Positions 50,052 to 60,133 of a stretch of DNA of 64,000 nucleotides are shown here, piece after piece (positions within the stretch are counted from its first letter, which is position 1; every line of letters starts with the position of its first letter). Source of the stretch: Cryomorphaceae bacterium (GTDB lineage Bacteria > Bacteroidota > Bacteroidia > Flavobacteriales > Schleiferiaceae); assembly GCA_017858515.1 (NCBI GenBank), contig JAFMBM010000006.1, positions 19,880-83,879 of the forward strand, given 5' to 3'. Made by a program: the position numbers and the translations under genes. Under the pieces are notes generated by a model. That model had not been told where the DNA came from. It saw only the letters and a list, made by a program, of their open reading frames with translations, and did no database searches.

Positions 50052-50969
50052 CTATTGGTTTTCTCTTCTCTTCAATTGTTCGTCTACCAGCTGTAATCCG
50101 CGCTGGATTGAATGGGGACGATAACCCAAAATCGACTTTGCTTTGTCAATTATAAAACCTGTTCTCGGCGGTCTCTTAGCTGGTTGACCCAAAGACTCTG
50201 TGCTTATTTCTTCAATAAGGCCAATGTCTAACTGCCAGAAATCGGCAATCTTATACACAAACTCCGCTATACTAAAGAGCTCTTCACCACTAATATTAAA
50301 AACACCTTCTGCCTTCTTTAACGCTGCTAAAACACAGGCTTGCGCTAAATCCTCGGCTAATGTGGGAGTTCTGAATTGATCGTTTACCACTTTAATGGGC
50401 TTGCCTTCTTCTAAGGATTGCTTTGCCCATAAAACAATATTGCTTCTACTCATTTCGTCAGCAACACCATAGACAAGCATGGTTCTAAGAATGCTCCAAC
50501 TCTTAAGTTTTGCTTGTACTATTTCTTCTGCTCTTAACTTGGAGTGCCCATAAATACTAACCGGATTGGGCATTTCTTCTTCATCCAATGGACCATGGGT
50601 TCCATCGAAGATGAAATCCGTAGAAAGATGGACAAGATGAACATGATTTGCAGCGCAAGCGTCTACTACGTTTTGGACAGCCGCAACATTGAGTTCATTG
50701 CATTCTTCGGGGTTCAACTCACACTGATCAACATGTGTCATGGCCGCAGTATGAATCACCACATCGGGCTTAATCTGTGTGAAAACATATAAAACCTCCT
50801 CCGCAGAAGTAATGTCCAATGGTAAATAGGTATAGGATTCACGAACAACTGAACGGTTGCTTCCTCTGGAAGTAGCTATAAGCTCTACTTCTGTCATAGG
50901 GCTTAGAGCCAAAATAAGTTTCTGCCCTAAAAGACCATTGGAACCCGTAATAAGTATCTTGGTTTTCAT
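50052..50969 (-). CDS. SDR-type sugar-nucleotide reductase, RmlD-like
   Basis: From the ATG at 50969 (305 residues) it begins MKTKILITGSNGLLGQKLIL, the NAD(P)-binding GxxGxxG. VHLSTDFIFDGTHGP and YGHSKLRAEE with the YxxxK pair follow. RmlD reduces dTDP-4-keto-rhamnose in O-antigen precursor synthesis. No other rml genes are adjacent, so the substrate is uncertain. A start at 50993 adds eight residues outside the fold. It is 13 nt upstream of the symporter gene. Confidence 0.82.
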   Translation of the reverse strand: MKTKILITGSNGLLGQKLILALSPMTEVELIATSRGSNRSVVRESYTYLPLDITSAEEVLYVFTQIKPDVVIHTAAMTHVDQCELNPEECNELNVAAVQNVVDACAANHVHLVHLSTDFIFDGTHGPLDEEEMPNPVSIYGHSKLRAEEIVQAKLKSWSILRTMLVYGVADEMSRSNIVLWAKQSLEEGKPIKVVNDQFRTPTLAEDLAQACVLAALKKAEGVFNISGEELFSIAEFVYKIADFWQLDIGLIEEISTESLGQPAKRPPRTGFIIDKAKSILGYRPHSIQRGLQLVDEQLKRRENQ

Positions 50970-51029
50970 TCTTTTCTCATCGGAATAGTGCACAAGATAC
51001 TAATAAGCACTTATGAGCTGAAAGGAATC

Positions 51030-51263
51030 TTAAATATCCCAAAAGGAAGTCTTGCGTTGATAAACGTAATCTTTAAGATTTATGACAAATGACAAAGCCA
51101 TGTAAACAATAACTGGCGAGCCTAATGCCAAAAATGAAGCATAAATAAAAAACAGTCGAATGTGTCTTGCAGGAATACTCATGCGATCTCCTAAACGAGA
51201 ACACACTTCAAATCCTTGCTTTTCAAATTCATACTTTAATCGCTGCACCGCTTTATCCATCAT
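51030..51263 (-). CDS. PspC-domain small membrane protein
   Basis: At 77 residues (76 from the second Met) it has a basic N-terminal helix, the PspC-like SRLGDRMSIPARHIRLFFIY and one long hydrophobic segment (ASFLALGSPVIVYMALSFVI), then a charged C-terminus. PspC relatives respond to membrane stress. Here it is isolated from other psp genes and lies between DUF2851 and the RmlD-like gene. Confidence 0.75.
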   Translation of the reverse strand: MMDKAVQRLKYEFEKQGFEVCSRLGDRMSIPARHIRLFFIYASFLALGSPVIVYMALSFVINLKDYVYQRKTSFWDI

Positions 51264-51283
51264 GCTTCAAAAATAGCATTTCT

Positions 51284-52552
51284 TTAACGCTCTAATATAT
51301 GCTGTCCCATCGAACACTGCAAACACCTTTTATGTTGGCAAAATTCGTTGTACAATTGGAGACAGGCTTGAGATTCTATGGCATTAGTAATCTCTAAACC
51401 AAGCCCTTTAAAATTCCGGACAATCGAATTGTTCTCTGAAGGCAATTTTTCTAATGCATTCAATAAATCTTCAGCATGAGTCTCATTGCCTTGCCATCTA
51501 TGCCAGCTAAATTGCAATGGGAAGAATACATTTATCTCTAAATGGACTAAAAAATCTACGCTAGGCAAGAGGTTTACCTTTTTATCTAAGAGCGATTCGA
51601 GATGTAAATGTTCTTTCCAATCTTTGGTTTGATACCATTGAGAAAAGGGTTTCCAGAAAAGCGAATTGCCAGGATTCTTTATACATTCTGGATGGGCATG
51701 AATCAAACTTGCCATTTGAGCCAATCGCAAGGTGGGAAAATTGGAGGGTCTCATTCGAGAGAAACGCCACTCCAATGGACGCATGGGTTCCATTTTCCAC
51801 TTCGATTGAAGGAAATTCCACTCTTCTGTTAATTCTTGAATATGCGCTTTCGCATTCTCTTTCGGTGGAAGTAAACCGGCTACTCCGAAAAAAAGAGCCT
51901 CCAATACCCTAGGACCTCTGGCGGAGGCCTCCATCAGCTGTCTCCATGAGATCTTCTTAGCTAAAGCTAAAAAGGCTTCGGCATTAACCTTCATTCCAAA
52001 ACTCTTAGCTAGTAATTCCCAAGCAATTTGATGGAAAGACTCTCCCTCTTCCAAACGTTGGTATTGACCTTGCCATTTATTTTCAAAGCGCTCTATAGCC
52101 AATCTATACAACCAAAGGCGCGCTTTTTCCTTAGGCCAGTCTTTTACGAAGTTCTCGCATGCAATCCACCTTTGATTATCCAACAAACTTTGATATCTCT
52201 CAAAACTCCATTCGTTCAACCTATCCTTTAATTCCAATTGAGGAATTTCACTTCCATCCATCCTAAAAACGGATCTATCGGCAGTGTATACAATGTGAAG
52301 TATCACCGGATCGTAAGCCAAATCGTCTTGATGCCCATGAACATACCAATCTGAACTCTTTATATGGATCTCGATATGTCCGAAGATAAGCATGCCATTG
52401 AGGCGAATTTGAGCAAAGAGAAAATCGGGCCCAGAATTGGAATTGGCATAGCCCATAGCTTTTATTTGAAGCTCCTGATTCTGGGTGGTTCTTAGATTTT
52501 GAAAATCAAATCGCTTGTGCTTCCAACTGTAGTGTAGATATTCTTCGGTCAT
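51284..52552 (-). CDS. DUF2851 family protein
   Basis: The 422-residue protein shows the DUF2851 pattern: EYLHYSWKHKRFD at the start, then NSGPDFLFAQIRLNGMLIFG, HIEIHIKSSDWYVHGHQDD and DPVILHIVY. The C-terminus has a Cys-rich end (CQHKRCLQCSMGQHIL). The H-x-x-D-x-x-Y context and the N-terminal acidic/His residues hint at a nuclease-like fold, but no activity is known. It is 16 nt after the flavoprotein gene. Confidence 0.85.
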   Translation of the reverse strand: MTEEYLHYSWKHKRFDFQNLRTTQNQELQIKAMGYANSNSGPDFLFAQIRLNGMLIFGHIEIHIKSSDWYVHGHQDDLAYDPVILHIVYTADRSVFRMDGSEIPQLELKDRLNEWSFERYQSLLDNQRWIACENFVKDWPKEKARLWLYRLAIERFENKWQGQYQRLEEGESFHQIAWELLAKSFGMKVNAEAFLALAKKISWRQLMEASARGPRVLEALFFGVAGLLPPKENAKAHIQELTEEWNFLQSKWKMEPMRPLEWRFSRMRPSNFPTLRLAQMASLIHAHPECIKNPGNSLFWKPFSQWYQTKDWKEHLHLESLLDKKVNLLPSVDFLVHLEINVFFPLQFSWHRWQGNETHAEDLLNALEKLPSENNSIVRNFKGLGLEITNAIESQACLQLYNEFCQHKRCLQCSMGQHILER

Positions 52553-52568
52553 AGACCAAAGTTATTTT

Positions 52569-53723
52569 CTACTCTGTGTCGCTTACTGTATTAAAGCCTG
52601 CTATTCTCATCAAATACGGTATACTTATAGCGTTAAGGAGAAAGGATAATGAGGAGAAGTAAAGCATCTTTCGGTGCAGCCTGAATTTTTTATAGAACCG
52701 ACCATCCAACTCTTTGTAGTACTCTCTGGCTGCTCGACTTTCTGACTTTCCATCCAATAAAACATCCGCAATTCTTTGAACCGCTTCGTAGCCTGACCAC
52801 ATTGCGGCACCAATTCCATGTCCATCCAAAGGATCTATTAGCGAGGCTGCATCCCCGGCCAAATAATATCCTTCTCCACTTATTATAGGCGTCTTTGATC
52901 CCAAGGGAAGATCAAATCCCATTACCTTGCTTTTACGCGTGGCATTTTGGAAACGACTCTTCAATTCTTTTGAGGCTAATGCTTTTTCGAATGCCTGCTT
53001 TAAATCGATCTCTCTTTTTACAATTTCGCTGGAAAGCATTCCAAAACCTACATTGGCACATCCATTTGGCAAAGGAAAAATCCACAAATATCCTGGAACA
53101 AATTCTTTGAGGACATAGACTTCGTTTACAATTGGATTGAGTCCTGCAATATTTTCAAAATAAGCACGCAAGGCACCACAATGATGAGTGCGATCTGTTC
53201 TTTTGTTGGAAAGCTGACGAGCCACGGGACAATGCGCCCCTCCTGCGCCTACGAGCCACTTCGATTTAATTTGATCGCTAGAAGACGAAAGCAACCAACC
53301 ATTCCCTTCCTTCTCTATTTCTTTTAGACGGAAGTTAAAATTCGTTTCTATGAGGTTGGATTGCAACACTTTTTGAAGAAGCCAATGATCAAAGTCGTAG
53401 CGAGCAGAGTTTACAGCTTTAAGGCTCCACTGAACGGTTATATTTTTTCCGTTAGGCGTATGGATTCTAGCCCTACGGATCAATTGGTTGGAAGAATGCA
53501 ACAAAAGTTCTTTCTCCCATTCCGGCTCTAGTCTTTGCAAAAGCTTGTACGTTTCATAAGGAATGGCATCACCACAGACTTTATCTCGTGGAAATTCTTT
53601 TGCATCGAGCAAAATTACTTTCAGCCCCCTTTTTGCTGCGGCATAGGCCGCCATTGCACCAGCAGGACCGGCACCTACAATAGCAAGGTCGTAAACTTCG
53701 GAAGAAGATGGATTCAAAACCAA
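52569..53723 (-). CDS. Geranylgeranyl reductase family FAD-dependent oxidoreductase
   Basis: This flavoprotein of 384 residues starts with DLAIVGAGPAGAMAAYAAAK (FAD Rossmann). It then has FPRDKVCGDAIPYETY, typical of the GGR family, and GDAASLIDPLDGHGIGAAMW near the C-terminus. Members saturate isoprenoid chains or act in halogenase-like oxidations; the substrate here is unknown. It begins one base after the IcmF stop, so co-transcription is likely. Confidence 0.88.
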   Translation of the reverse strand: MVLNPSSSEVYDLAIVGAGPAGAMAAYAAAKRGLKVILLDAKEFPRDKVCGDAIPYETYKLLQRLEPEWEKELLLHSSNQLIRRARIHTPNGKNITVQWSLKAVNSARYDFDHWLLQKVLQSNLIETNFNFRLKEIEKEGNGWLLSSSSDQIKSKWLVGAGGAHCPVARQLSNKRTDRTHHCGALRAYFENIAGLNPIVNEVYVLKEFVPGYLWIFPLPNGCANVGFGMLSSEIVKREIDLKQAFEKALASKELKSRFQNATRKSKVMGFDLPLGSKTPIISGEGYYLAGDAASLIDPLDGHGIGAAMWSGYEAVQRIADVLLDGKSESRAAREYYKELDGRFYKKFRLHRKMLYFSSLSFLLNAISIPYLMRIAGFNTVSDTE

Positions 53724-56700
53724 TTACATATTCCTACGGTACTGCCCTCCTACTTCAAACATATGTTGAGTCATTTGACCGAGAGAGCAATACTTGCCCG
53801 CCTCCATTAGAACTTCAAATAAATTCTCGTGCTTAATGGCTGCCTCTCGAATCTTATTCAACCAAAATTCTGATTCTTCTCCTTTGAAAGAATGCAGTTC
53901 ATCCAGCATCTTAATTTGGTATTCCTTTTCTGATTCGGTAGCGCGAATTACTTCTCCTGGAAGAACCGTGGGCGATCCGTTCTTACTCAAGAAAGTATTC
54001 ACACCAATAATGGGGAATTCGCCGGTATGCTTCAACATCTCATAGTGCAAACTTTCTTCTTGAATCTTTCCGCGCTGATACATGGTTTCCATTGCACCAA
54101 GCACTCCTCCCCTTTCGGTAATCCGATCGAATTCGGTTAACACGGCAGATTCTACCAATTCGGTAAGTTCTTCTATTATAAAGGAACCTTGCAATGGATT
54201 TTCATTCTTGGCCAATCCAAGTTCTCTATTAATAATGAGCTGAATGGCCATTGCTCTGCGAACGCTTTCTTCGGTTGGAGTGGTAATGGCCTCGTCGTAG
54301 GCGTTGGTGTGAAGGCTATTGCAATTGTCGTAGATGGCATACAGAGCCTGCAATGTGGTTCGTATGTCGTTGAAATCTATTTCTTGTGCGTGCAAACTTC
54401 TTCCAGAAGTTTGAATGTGGTATTTGAGCATTTGTGAGCGAACATCCGCATTGTACTTCTCCTTCATAGCCTTTGACCAAATCCGTCGAGCTACTCTGCC
54501 AATTACGGCGTACTCCGGATCGATTCCATTGCTGAAGAAGAAACTCAAGTTGGGTGCAAAATCATTTACATCCATCCCTCTACTCAAATAATACTCTACA
54601 AACGTAAAGCCGTTGGCAAGGGTGAAAGCCAATTGAGTAATGGGATTGGCACCTGCTTCTGCGATATGATAACCGGAAATAGAAACCGAATAGAAGTTGC
54701 GCACTTTCTGATCGATGAAATATTGCTGGACATCTCCCATTAAGCGCAAGGCAAATTCTGTTGAGAAAATACAGGTATTCTGAGCCTGGTCTTCTTTAAG
54801 GATATCTGCCTGCACAGTTCCGCGAACCACTTTTAATGTGCGCTCTCGTATTTCATCGTAAACCTCTTGAGGCAATACTTGATCACCTGTGGTGCCTAAA
54901 AGCATTAATCCCAAGCCATTGTTTCCTTGAGGCAAGCTGCCTTGATAGGATGGGCGCTCATGACCTTTCGCGGCATACATTGCGGCAATCTTGGTTTCTA
55001 CTTCTGCTTCGAGGCCATTTTCTTTAATGTAGATTTCACATTGCTGATCAATGGCCGCGTTCAAGAAGTAAGCCAACAGCATCGGAGCCGGACCGTTTAT
55101 GGTCATGGAAACGGAAGTAGTTGGACTGCTGAGATCGAAACCGGAGTACAGTTTTTTTGCATCGTCTAAGCAACATATGCTCACTCCTGCGTTCCCAATC
55201 TTACCGTAAATATCTGGTCTCCAATCAGGGTCTTGACCGTAGAGGGTAACTGAATCGAAAGCGGTGCTCAATCTGGCTGCGGGCATTCCAAGGCTTACAT
55301 AATGAAAGCGTTTATTGGTACGTTCGGGCCCTCCTTCTCCTGCAAACATTCGAGTTGGATCTTCTCCTGTACGTTTGAATGGATAAATACCTGCCGTAAA
55401 GGGAAAGAAGCCTGGAGTGTTCTCTTGGGTCGCCCATCGAACTTTATCTCCCCAACTTTTGAATTTTGGGATGGCCACCTTCGGGATCTTTGTCTTGCTT
55501 AAACTCAGGGTATGATTGGGGACTTTTATTTCCTTCCCTCTAACAGAATAAGTGTAAAACTCATCGCTGTAGCGTTGGTCTTCTTTGTCCCAGCCTTGCA
55601 GCATGGCCCACAGATGTGGATCTAAATTGAGTTGAAGTTCCTTGAACTTCGCCATTAAGGTTAGAACCGTTGAATCTTCGGAACTGGGTGACTCCTCCTT
55701 CAACATATCTGGACCACCAAAGGTTAAAATGGCTTGACAAAGGCCGTAGAGCTGATCGGCCACTTTGGCCTGATTTTCTGATCTTTCGTTGTATCGTCGG
55801 TTACTTTCAGAAATCTCACTCAGATAACGTGTTCTGTGCGGAGGAATAATATAAACCTTCTCACTCATTTCAGTAGGAGCCGAGAATGTAGAATCAAACT
55901 TCCCTTTTGCAATAGTATTGAGCTTATCCATCAAAGAGCGATAAAGCCCATTGGTGCCTGGATCGTTAAACTGCGACGCAATAGTTCCATGCACTGGCAT
56001 GCTGTCTGGATCTTCATGCCAAAGATTGTGATTGCGCTGGTATTGCTTTTTCACATCCCGCAACGCATCCAATGCCCCACGCTTATCGAATTTATTGAGA
56101 GCAATAACATCGGCAAAATCAAGCATATCGATTTTCTCTAGTTGAGTTGCCGCTCCATACTCTGGAGTCATTACATAAAGCGAAAGATCGCTGTGATCTA
56201 GAATCTCTGTATCGCTCTGACCGATACCGCTGGTTTCTAGAATGATTAAATCATAGCCTGCTGCCTTCAAAACCCAAACCGCTTCTTTCACATATTTGCT
56301 AAGAGCCAAATTAGATTGGCGTGTTGCCAAGGAGCGCATGTACACCCTTGGATTGCGTATGGCATTCATGCGAATACGATCTCCTAAAAGGGCTCCACCT
56401 GTTTTTCGTTTGGATGGGTCTACGCTTATTAAACCTATTTTCTTTTCGGGGAAGTCAATCAAAAAGCGGCGTACCAATTCATCTACCATCGAAGACTTGC
56501 CCGATCCTCCTGTTCCTGTAATCCCCAAAACCGGTATTTGAGCTTGTGCGGCCTTGGCATGTATCTGTTCTATATGATCTGAATACTGATCATAGAAATT
56601 CTCTAGTGCTGTAATCACTCTTGCCGTTGCGCCTGGATTCTCTGGAGAAAGTGAATGAATATCTACTTGGAGGTCATCACCGAGCGGATAATCGCTTTTC

Positions 56701-57122
56701 TCAACCAAATCATTGATCATCCCTTGCAAACCCATCGACCTTCCATCGTCTGGTGAGTAGATGCGGGTAATACCATAATCCATTAACTCCTTGATCTCAG
56801 AAGGAAGGATTACTCCACCACCGCCTCCAAAAATGCGAATGTGACTTGCTCCTTTTTCAACGAGCAGATCGCGCATATACTTGAAGTACTCATTGTGCCC
56901 CCCTTGATAGGAAGTCATGGCAATGGCTTGAGCATCTTCTTGAATGGCCGTATTTACTACCTCCTCAACACTTCGGTCGTGACCAAGGTGAATGACCTCA
57001 CAGCCTGTGGCCTGAATAATTCTGCGCATGATGTTTATGGCAGCATCGTGCCCATCAAAGAGAGAGGCAGCGGTTACAATACGTACTTTATTCGTTGGCT
57101 TATAGGGAGTAGGCTCTTTCAT
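53724..57122 (-). CDS. icmF: Fused isobutyryl-CoA mutase IcmF (B12 domain, GTPase chaperone, mutase)
   Basis: At 1132 residues this is a single-chain mutase. The B12-binding domain is at about 10-145 with DGHD at 23-26 (His25 as lower ligand). The MeaI-type G domain is at about 195-400 with P loop [11 protein letters not shown] (200-210) and NKFD (343-346). The mutase barrel runs from about 545 to the end. [14 protein letters not shown] and [12 protein letters not shown] match IcmF, not methylmalonyl-CoA mutase; Gln781 replaces the Arg that binds the methylmalonyl carboxylate; His819 in [11 protein letters not shown] is kept. It interconverts isobutyryl- and n-butyryl-CoA and perhaps others. 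Confidence 0.93.
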   Translation of the reverse strand: MKEPTPYKPTNKVRIVTAASLFDGHDAAINIMRRIIQATGCEVIHLGHDRSVEEVVNTAIQEDAQAIAMTSYQGGHNEYFKYMRDLLVEKGASHIRIFGGGGGVILPSEIKELMDYGITRIYSPDDGRSMGLQGMINDLVEKSDYPLGDDLQVDIHSLSPENPGATARVITALENFYDQYSDHIEQIHAKAAQAQIPVLGITGTGGSGKSSMVDELVRRFLIDFPEKKIGLISVDPSKRKTGGALLGDRIRMNAIRNPRVYMRSLATRQSNLALSKYVKEAVWVLKAAGYDLIILETSGIGQSDTEILDHSDLSLYVMTPEYGAATQLEKIDMLDFADVIALNKFDKRGALDALRDVKKQYQRNHNLWHEDPDSMPVHGTIASQFNDPGTNGLYRSLMDKLNTIAKGKFDSTFSAPTEMSEKVYIIPPHRTRYLSEISESNRRYNERSENQAKVADQLYGLCQAILTFGGPDMLKEESPSSEDSTVLTLMAKFKELQLNLDPHLWAMLQGWDKEDQRYSDEFYTYSVRGKEIKVPNHTLSLSKTKIPKVAIPKFKSWGDKVRWATQENTPGFFPFTAGIYPFKRTGEDPTRMFAGEGGPERTNKRFHYVSLGMPAARLSTAFDSVTLYGQDPDWRPDIYGKIGNAGVSICCLDDAKKLYSGFDLSSPTTSVSMTINGPAPMLLAYFLNAAIDQQCEIYIKENGLEAEVETKIAAMYAAKGHERPSYQGSLPQGNNGLGLMLLGTTGDQVLPQEVYDEIRERTLKVVRGTVQADILKEDQAQNTCIFSTEFALRLMGDVQQYFIDQKVRNFYSVSISGYHIAEAGANPITQLAFTLANGFTFVEYYLSRGMDVNDFAPNLSFFFSNGIDPEYAVIGRVARRIWSKAMKEKYNADVRSQMLKYHIQTSGRSLHAQEIDFNDIRTTLQALYAIYDNCNSLHTNAYDEAITTPTEESVRRAMAIQLIINRELGLAKNENPLQGSFIIEELTELVESAVLTEFDRITERGGVLGAMETMYQRGKIQEESLHYEMLKHTGEFPIIGVNTFLSKNGSPTVLPGEVIRATESEKEYQIKMLDELHSFKGEESEFWLNKIREAAIKHENLFEVLMEAGKYCSLGQMTQHMFEVGGQYRRNM

Positions 57123-57207
57123 GCGCTAGGAGGATTTGAAGGGCTAAAATACATTCTAGAACCCACTGAACCATTTTAAAAAGCTGAAGAAAAGACGGAT
57201 GCCTGTA

Positions 57208-57909
57208 TCAGGCAAAAAGTGGAGGGAGTTCTGCTAAATGGCGGATTTCGTATTTCAACTGTTTGCCATGGGGTTTTTGTTCGGGATTGAAATAGACGGC
57301 TTCCATCCCAATGCGCATGGCTCCAAGCACATCTGCTTCTAAATGATCGCCTATCATTACGGATTGTCTTCGCTTTGCTCCCGTTACTTTCAATGCATGA
57401 AGAAAAACTGCGGGGTCGGGTTTATGCACTCCTACCTGATCCGAAGTAATGCGATGAGTGATATATGGATGCAATCCAGATTTATCAATCTTTACATCTT
57501 GTACTTCTTGAAAACCATTGGTAATGATGTGAATTTTAAATCGCTTATTCAGGTCTTCTAAAGTAGATAAGGTCTCGGGCATCAAAATGGTCTTGTGGGG
57601 AGAACGCAAGACATATTGTTCTTCCATGAAGTGCGCTGCCTCCGCATTAACAATTCCGAGATTAGAAAGCGTTTGAAGAAAGCGCCTTTGTCTCAATCCT
57701 TCTTTATCTATTTTCTTCGAACGGTATTCTGCCCATAGGAAATCGTTTACCCTTTTGTATTCACCAAAAAAGGTTTCAAAGTTTAGGTTAGATTCAGAAT
57801 CGAATTGTATCTCGTTGAAAAGTTCAATTAAAGTGTGTTTCGAATTGGTTTCGAAATCCCATAGAGTATGATCGAGATCAAAAAATACATGTTCAATATT
57901 TTCTAGCAT
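57208..57909 (-). CDS. YjjG-type HAD hydrolase (noncanonical pyrimidine nucleotidase)
   Basis: The 233-residue HAD protein has motif I VFFDLDHTLWDF with nucleophile Asp11 and Asp13, the later HIITNGFQEVQ (motif II), and GVHKPDPAVFLHAL / MIGDHLEADVLGA (motifs III-IV). This combination is typical of the YjjG/YfnB group, which dephosphorylates nucleoside monophosphates. It shares one base with the upstream transferase gene and ends the five-gene operon. Confidence 0.88.
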   Translation of the reverse strand: MLENIEHVFFDLDHTLWDFETNSKHTLIELFNEIQFDSESNLNFETFFGEYKRVNDFLWAEYRSKKIDKEGLRQRRFLQTLSNLGIVNAEAAHFMEEQYVLRSPHKTILMPETLSTLEDLNKRFKIHIITNGFQEVQDVKIDKSGLHPYITHRITSDQVGVHKPDPAVFLHALKVTGAKRRQSVMIGDHLEADVLGAMRIGMEAVYFNPEQKPHGKQLKYEIRHLAELPPLFA

Positions 57910-58829
57910 CAGCGGTATTTTGGATGAAGGTTGAGGGGAAAACCTGCCTTCCGAATTCTGTAGTAGGGTCTTTCTTCGGCTCCAAATCCAGCATTGAAGC
58001 GAGCTAGACCTGGAATATTAGAACCTTCAAAGTCGAGGAGGTAGTTGCCTCCAGAATAGCGAATAATGAGTTCATCCAACAAGAAGCTCAAGGCTGCATT
58101 TTCACGCGCCGTTGCATCTGTGGCGGTAAACAACAAAATTAGGCGATCTCTATTTTGAAAGAGAAATACACCAGCGCAAGCCGAGTTGTGTTCGTCGTGA
58201 ACCGTCCAAACAAATCCTCTTTTCTTGTGCATGAGTGAAAAGAAGATTCGGCGCATTTGAGTATAGTACTTCTCGCTTAGTTGAAGATTTGCACCCTTAT
58301 TCGCCTTAAAGAGTGTGAGCAGTACATCGGGACCATCGTATTCAAAAAGACGTAGTTTGTGCTTCTTGGACTTTTGTACATTTCTTCGCGTTTGCGCATT
58401 ATAGGCAGCATACAATCTCTCGTAAGAAGGCTTTAAGGAGAGGCATTGGTTTATTTGTTTCTCCCATTTAAAGGAGTTATTGCCTATGGCTTGTGTTTGC
58501 TCGTTTAAATAATAATCTACCAACCAAAACTTCTTGGGAATCGCATGGATGAATTCAGGTAGAAGGCTTTGTAGGTCCCCTCTTCCGAAAAGACCCAGCT
58601 GTTGGCTTCCGATAGGTCTGTATAGATAATGTATGCCCATCTTAACTGAATAAGGCAAAGGCATGACTACTTCGTAATCGTTTAGCACAAGGGCATCCCA
58701 AGTGGGTGCGACCAAATCTAAATACCAATGCAGAGCGTAGGGAATCTTTGAGGAATCCGATCGCACACATTGATCCCACTTTTCTACATCAATTTCTGTA
58801 GAGCGGAGCCATTTTACTTCTTGAACCAT
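57909..58829 (-). CDS. FemAB/GNAT-like transferase (peptidoglycan-bridge-type fold), unknown substrate
   Basis: From the ATG at 58829 (a start at 58868 is also open) the protein has about 306 residues. It shows the double-GNAT layout: YNAQTRRNVQKSKKHKLRLF, then a second acyltransferase half with GVFLFQNRDRLILLFTATDA and FLLDELIIRYSGGNYLLDFE. Similar proteins transfer aminoacyl or acyl groups to cell-wall or surface polymers. It overlaps the deacetylase gene by 16 bp and the phosphatase gene by one base. The exact reaction is unknown. Confidence 0.72.
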   Translation of the reverse strand: MVQEVKWLRSTEIDVEKWDQCVRSDSSKIPYALHWYLDLVAPTWDALVLNDYEVVMPLPYSVKMGIHYLYRPIGSQQLGLFGRGDLQSLLPEFIHAIPKKFWLVDYYLNEQTQAIGNNSFKWEKQINQCLSLKPSYERLYAAYNAQTRRNVQKSKKHKLRLFEYDGPDVLLTLFKANKGANLQLSEKYYTQMRRIFFSLMHKKRGFVWTVHDEHNSACAGVFLFQNRDRLILLFTATDATARENAALSFLLDELIIRYSGGNYLLDFEGSNIPGLARFNAGFGAEERPYYRIRKAGFPLNLHPKYR

Positions 58830-60133
58830 TCGATCAAGGTCTCGTAATTTTCCTTCCAGCCTTTCCACTCTGCCTCCATTTCACTAAAGCTTCGGTTGTG
58901 CCATACAGCAACCAGTTCGCCACCGAGCTCTTTTACCTGGTTGCTATAAAGCTCTATCTCCTTTAAGGCTTCGGAAGCGGGAATTTTCAAATGATCAAAG
59001 TAAACCGAATCCATAAAAGGGAATGGGTGGATTACCAAATCCGTGGCCTCCTCCATTTCTAGATCGTAAAACAAAAAAGGAGAACAACAGCTTGCGCGCC
59101 AACCGGTGGCTTGTGAATACCCCATGCTATAATCGTGTTGAATACCTAAACGCATAAGTTTGCGATAGGTTGAGGGCAATTTCAACATGAGATAATGTTG
59201 TCGACTGCTTCGAATCTTTCTTCGGGTTTGAATTTCTAAGTCTTTAAATTCTTCTTCTAATATTTTAAAGTCTTCATTGCTGCGATAGCTCGGATGAATT
59301 CCTAGCAAGGCAAAATCAGATAGATGGCGCACTGATTTTTTTAACAACAGACTAAAGCGAGAGATGTTTCGGTCGTGATTCGAAAGTTCGGAATAGAGTA
59401 CAAAGTAAATCAAAGGCACTCCTCCCCTGTTGGCGCAGTCTATTTGAAAATCGTAGTTATCGAAGGGATCAATATTACCGCGCACCAAGGTATCCCACCT
59501 TCCTTTTACATAATCCATTTTGAGTTCATAGAGATCTTTCATCCATCCCGTAAGGCTACGAATAGGACCCTTCCCCCTAAAGGCATAAGAATTATCTACA
59601 TCAATACTGATCAACAGGCTTGCTTCGGCTTTTGGTGCTTCCTCCAATTGATAAAAGGCGCGAAAGCTCTTGTGAAAAGCTCGAATCCACTCATTGACAA
59701 GCGGACGCTTTAAGAGATCTAATTTGGTTGCCCAACTTTGGGTGTGGGCAAATCGATTGTGTGCATCAGGCAAAAAAGGTAAATATTCTTCATAGCGGGA
59801 GATGCAATAAAAGCTTGCCGCAAACAGATCAAAAGGAATTTGGCTTTTGTAATTGTGGCCATATATAATAGGAATAGACTCCCATTCTAGAAGGTGGATG
59901 GGTTGTTCGAAAAGATCGGTTTCGAACAATAGGTCGAGGGGATAAACCGTATAAACTTCCGCCGATTCTTTTGAGGAATAATTAATTTTTAGGATTGTCT
60001 CTGCTGCATCAAAAGCATCCCATTGCGTTAAGACCTTGAGTTTATAACCCAATATTCTATGAAAAACAAAATCGAGCACATACATCAGTCGTGCACTTCT
60101 TTTATGTGTATAGACCAATAGTTCCTCAGCCAT
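58814..60133 (-). CDS. Polysaccharide deacetylase family protein with DUF7033-like N-terminal domain
   Basis: From MAEELLVYTH (60133; a start four codons earlier at 60145 is possible) the protein has 439 residues. The N-terminal 165 residues match the domain often found before Bacteroidota deacetylases (SFYCISRYEEYLPF). The NodB-type metal site begins with Asp178 and Asp180 in SIDVDNSYAF, followed by the HPSY motif (LLGIHPSYRSNEDF). Such enzymes remove acetyl groups from surface polysaccharides. It overlaps the FabG-like gene by 8 bp and the transferase gene by 16 bp. Confidence 0.85.
   Translation of the reverse strand: MAEELLVYTHKRSARLMYVLDFVFHRILGYKLKVLTQWDAFDAAETILKINYSSKESAEVYTVYPLDLLFETDLFEQPIHLLEWESIPIIYGHNYKSQIPFDLFAASFYCISRYEEYLPFLPDAHNRFAHTQSWATKLDLLKRPLVNEWIRAFHKSFRAFYQLEEAPKAEASLLISIDVDNSYAFRGKGPIRSLTGWMKDLYELKMDYVKGRWDTLVRGNIDPFDNYDFQIDCANRGGVPLIYFVLYSELSNHDRNISRFSLLLKKSVRHLSDFALLGIHPSYRSNEDFKILEEEFKDLEIQTRRKIRSSRQHYLMLKLPSTYRKLMRLGIQHDYSMGYSQATGWRASCCSPFLFYDLEMEEATDLVIHPFPFMDSVYFDHLKIPASEALKEIELYSNQVKELGGELVAVWHNRSFSEMEAEWKGWKENYETLIEWFKK

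Noticed and set aside
57201..57213. Hairpin GCCTG-TAT-CAGGC as a terminator after the YjjG gene
   Set aside because: The stem is only 5 bp, overlaps the stop codon, and the following - strand sequence has no continuous T run.
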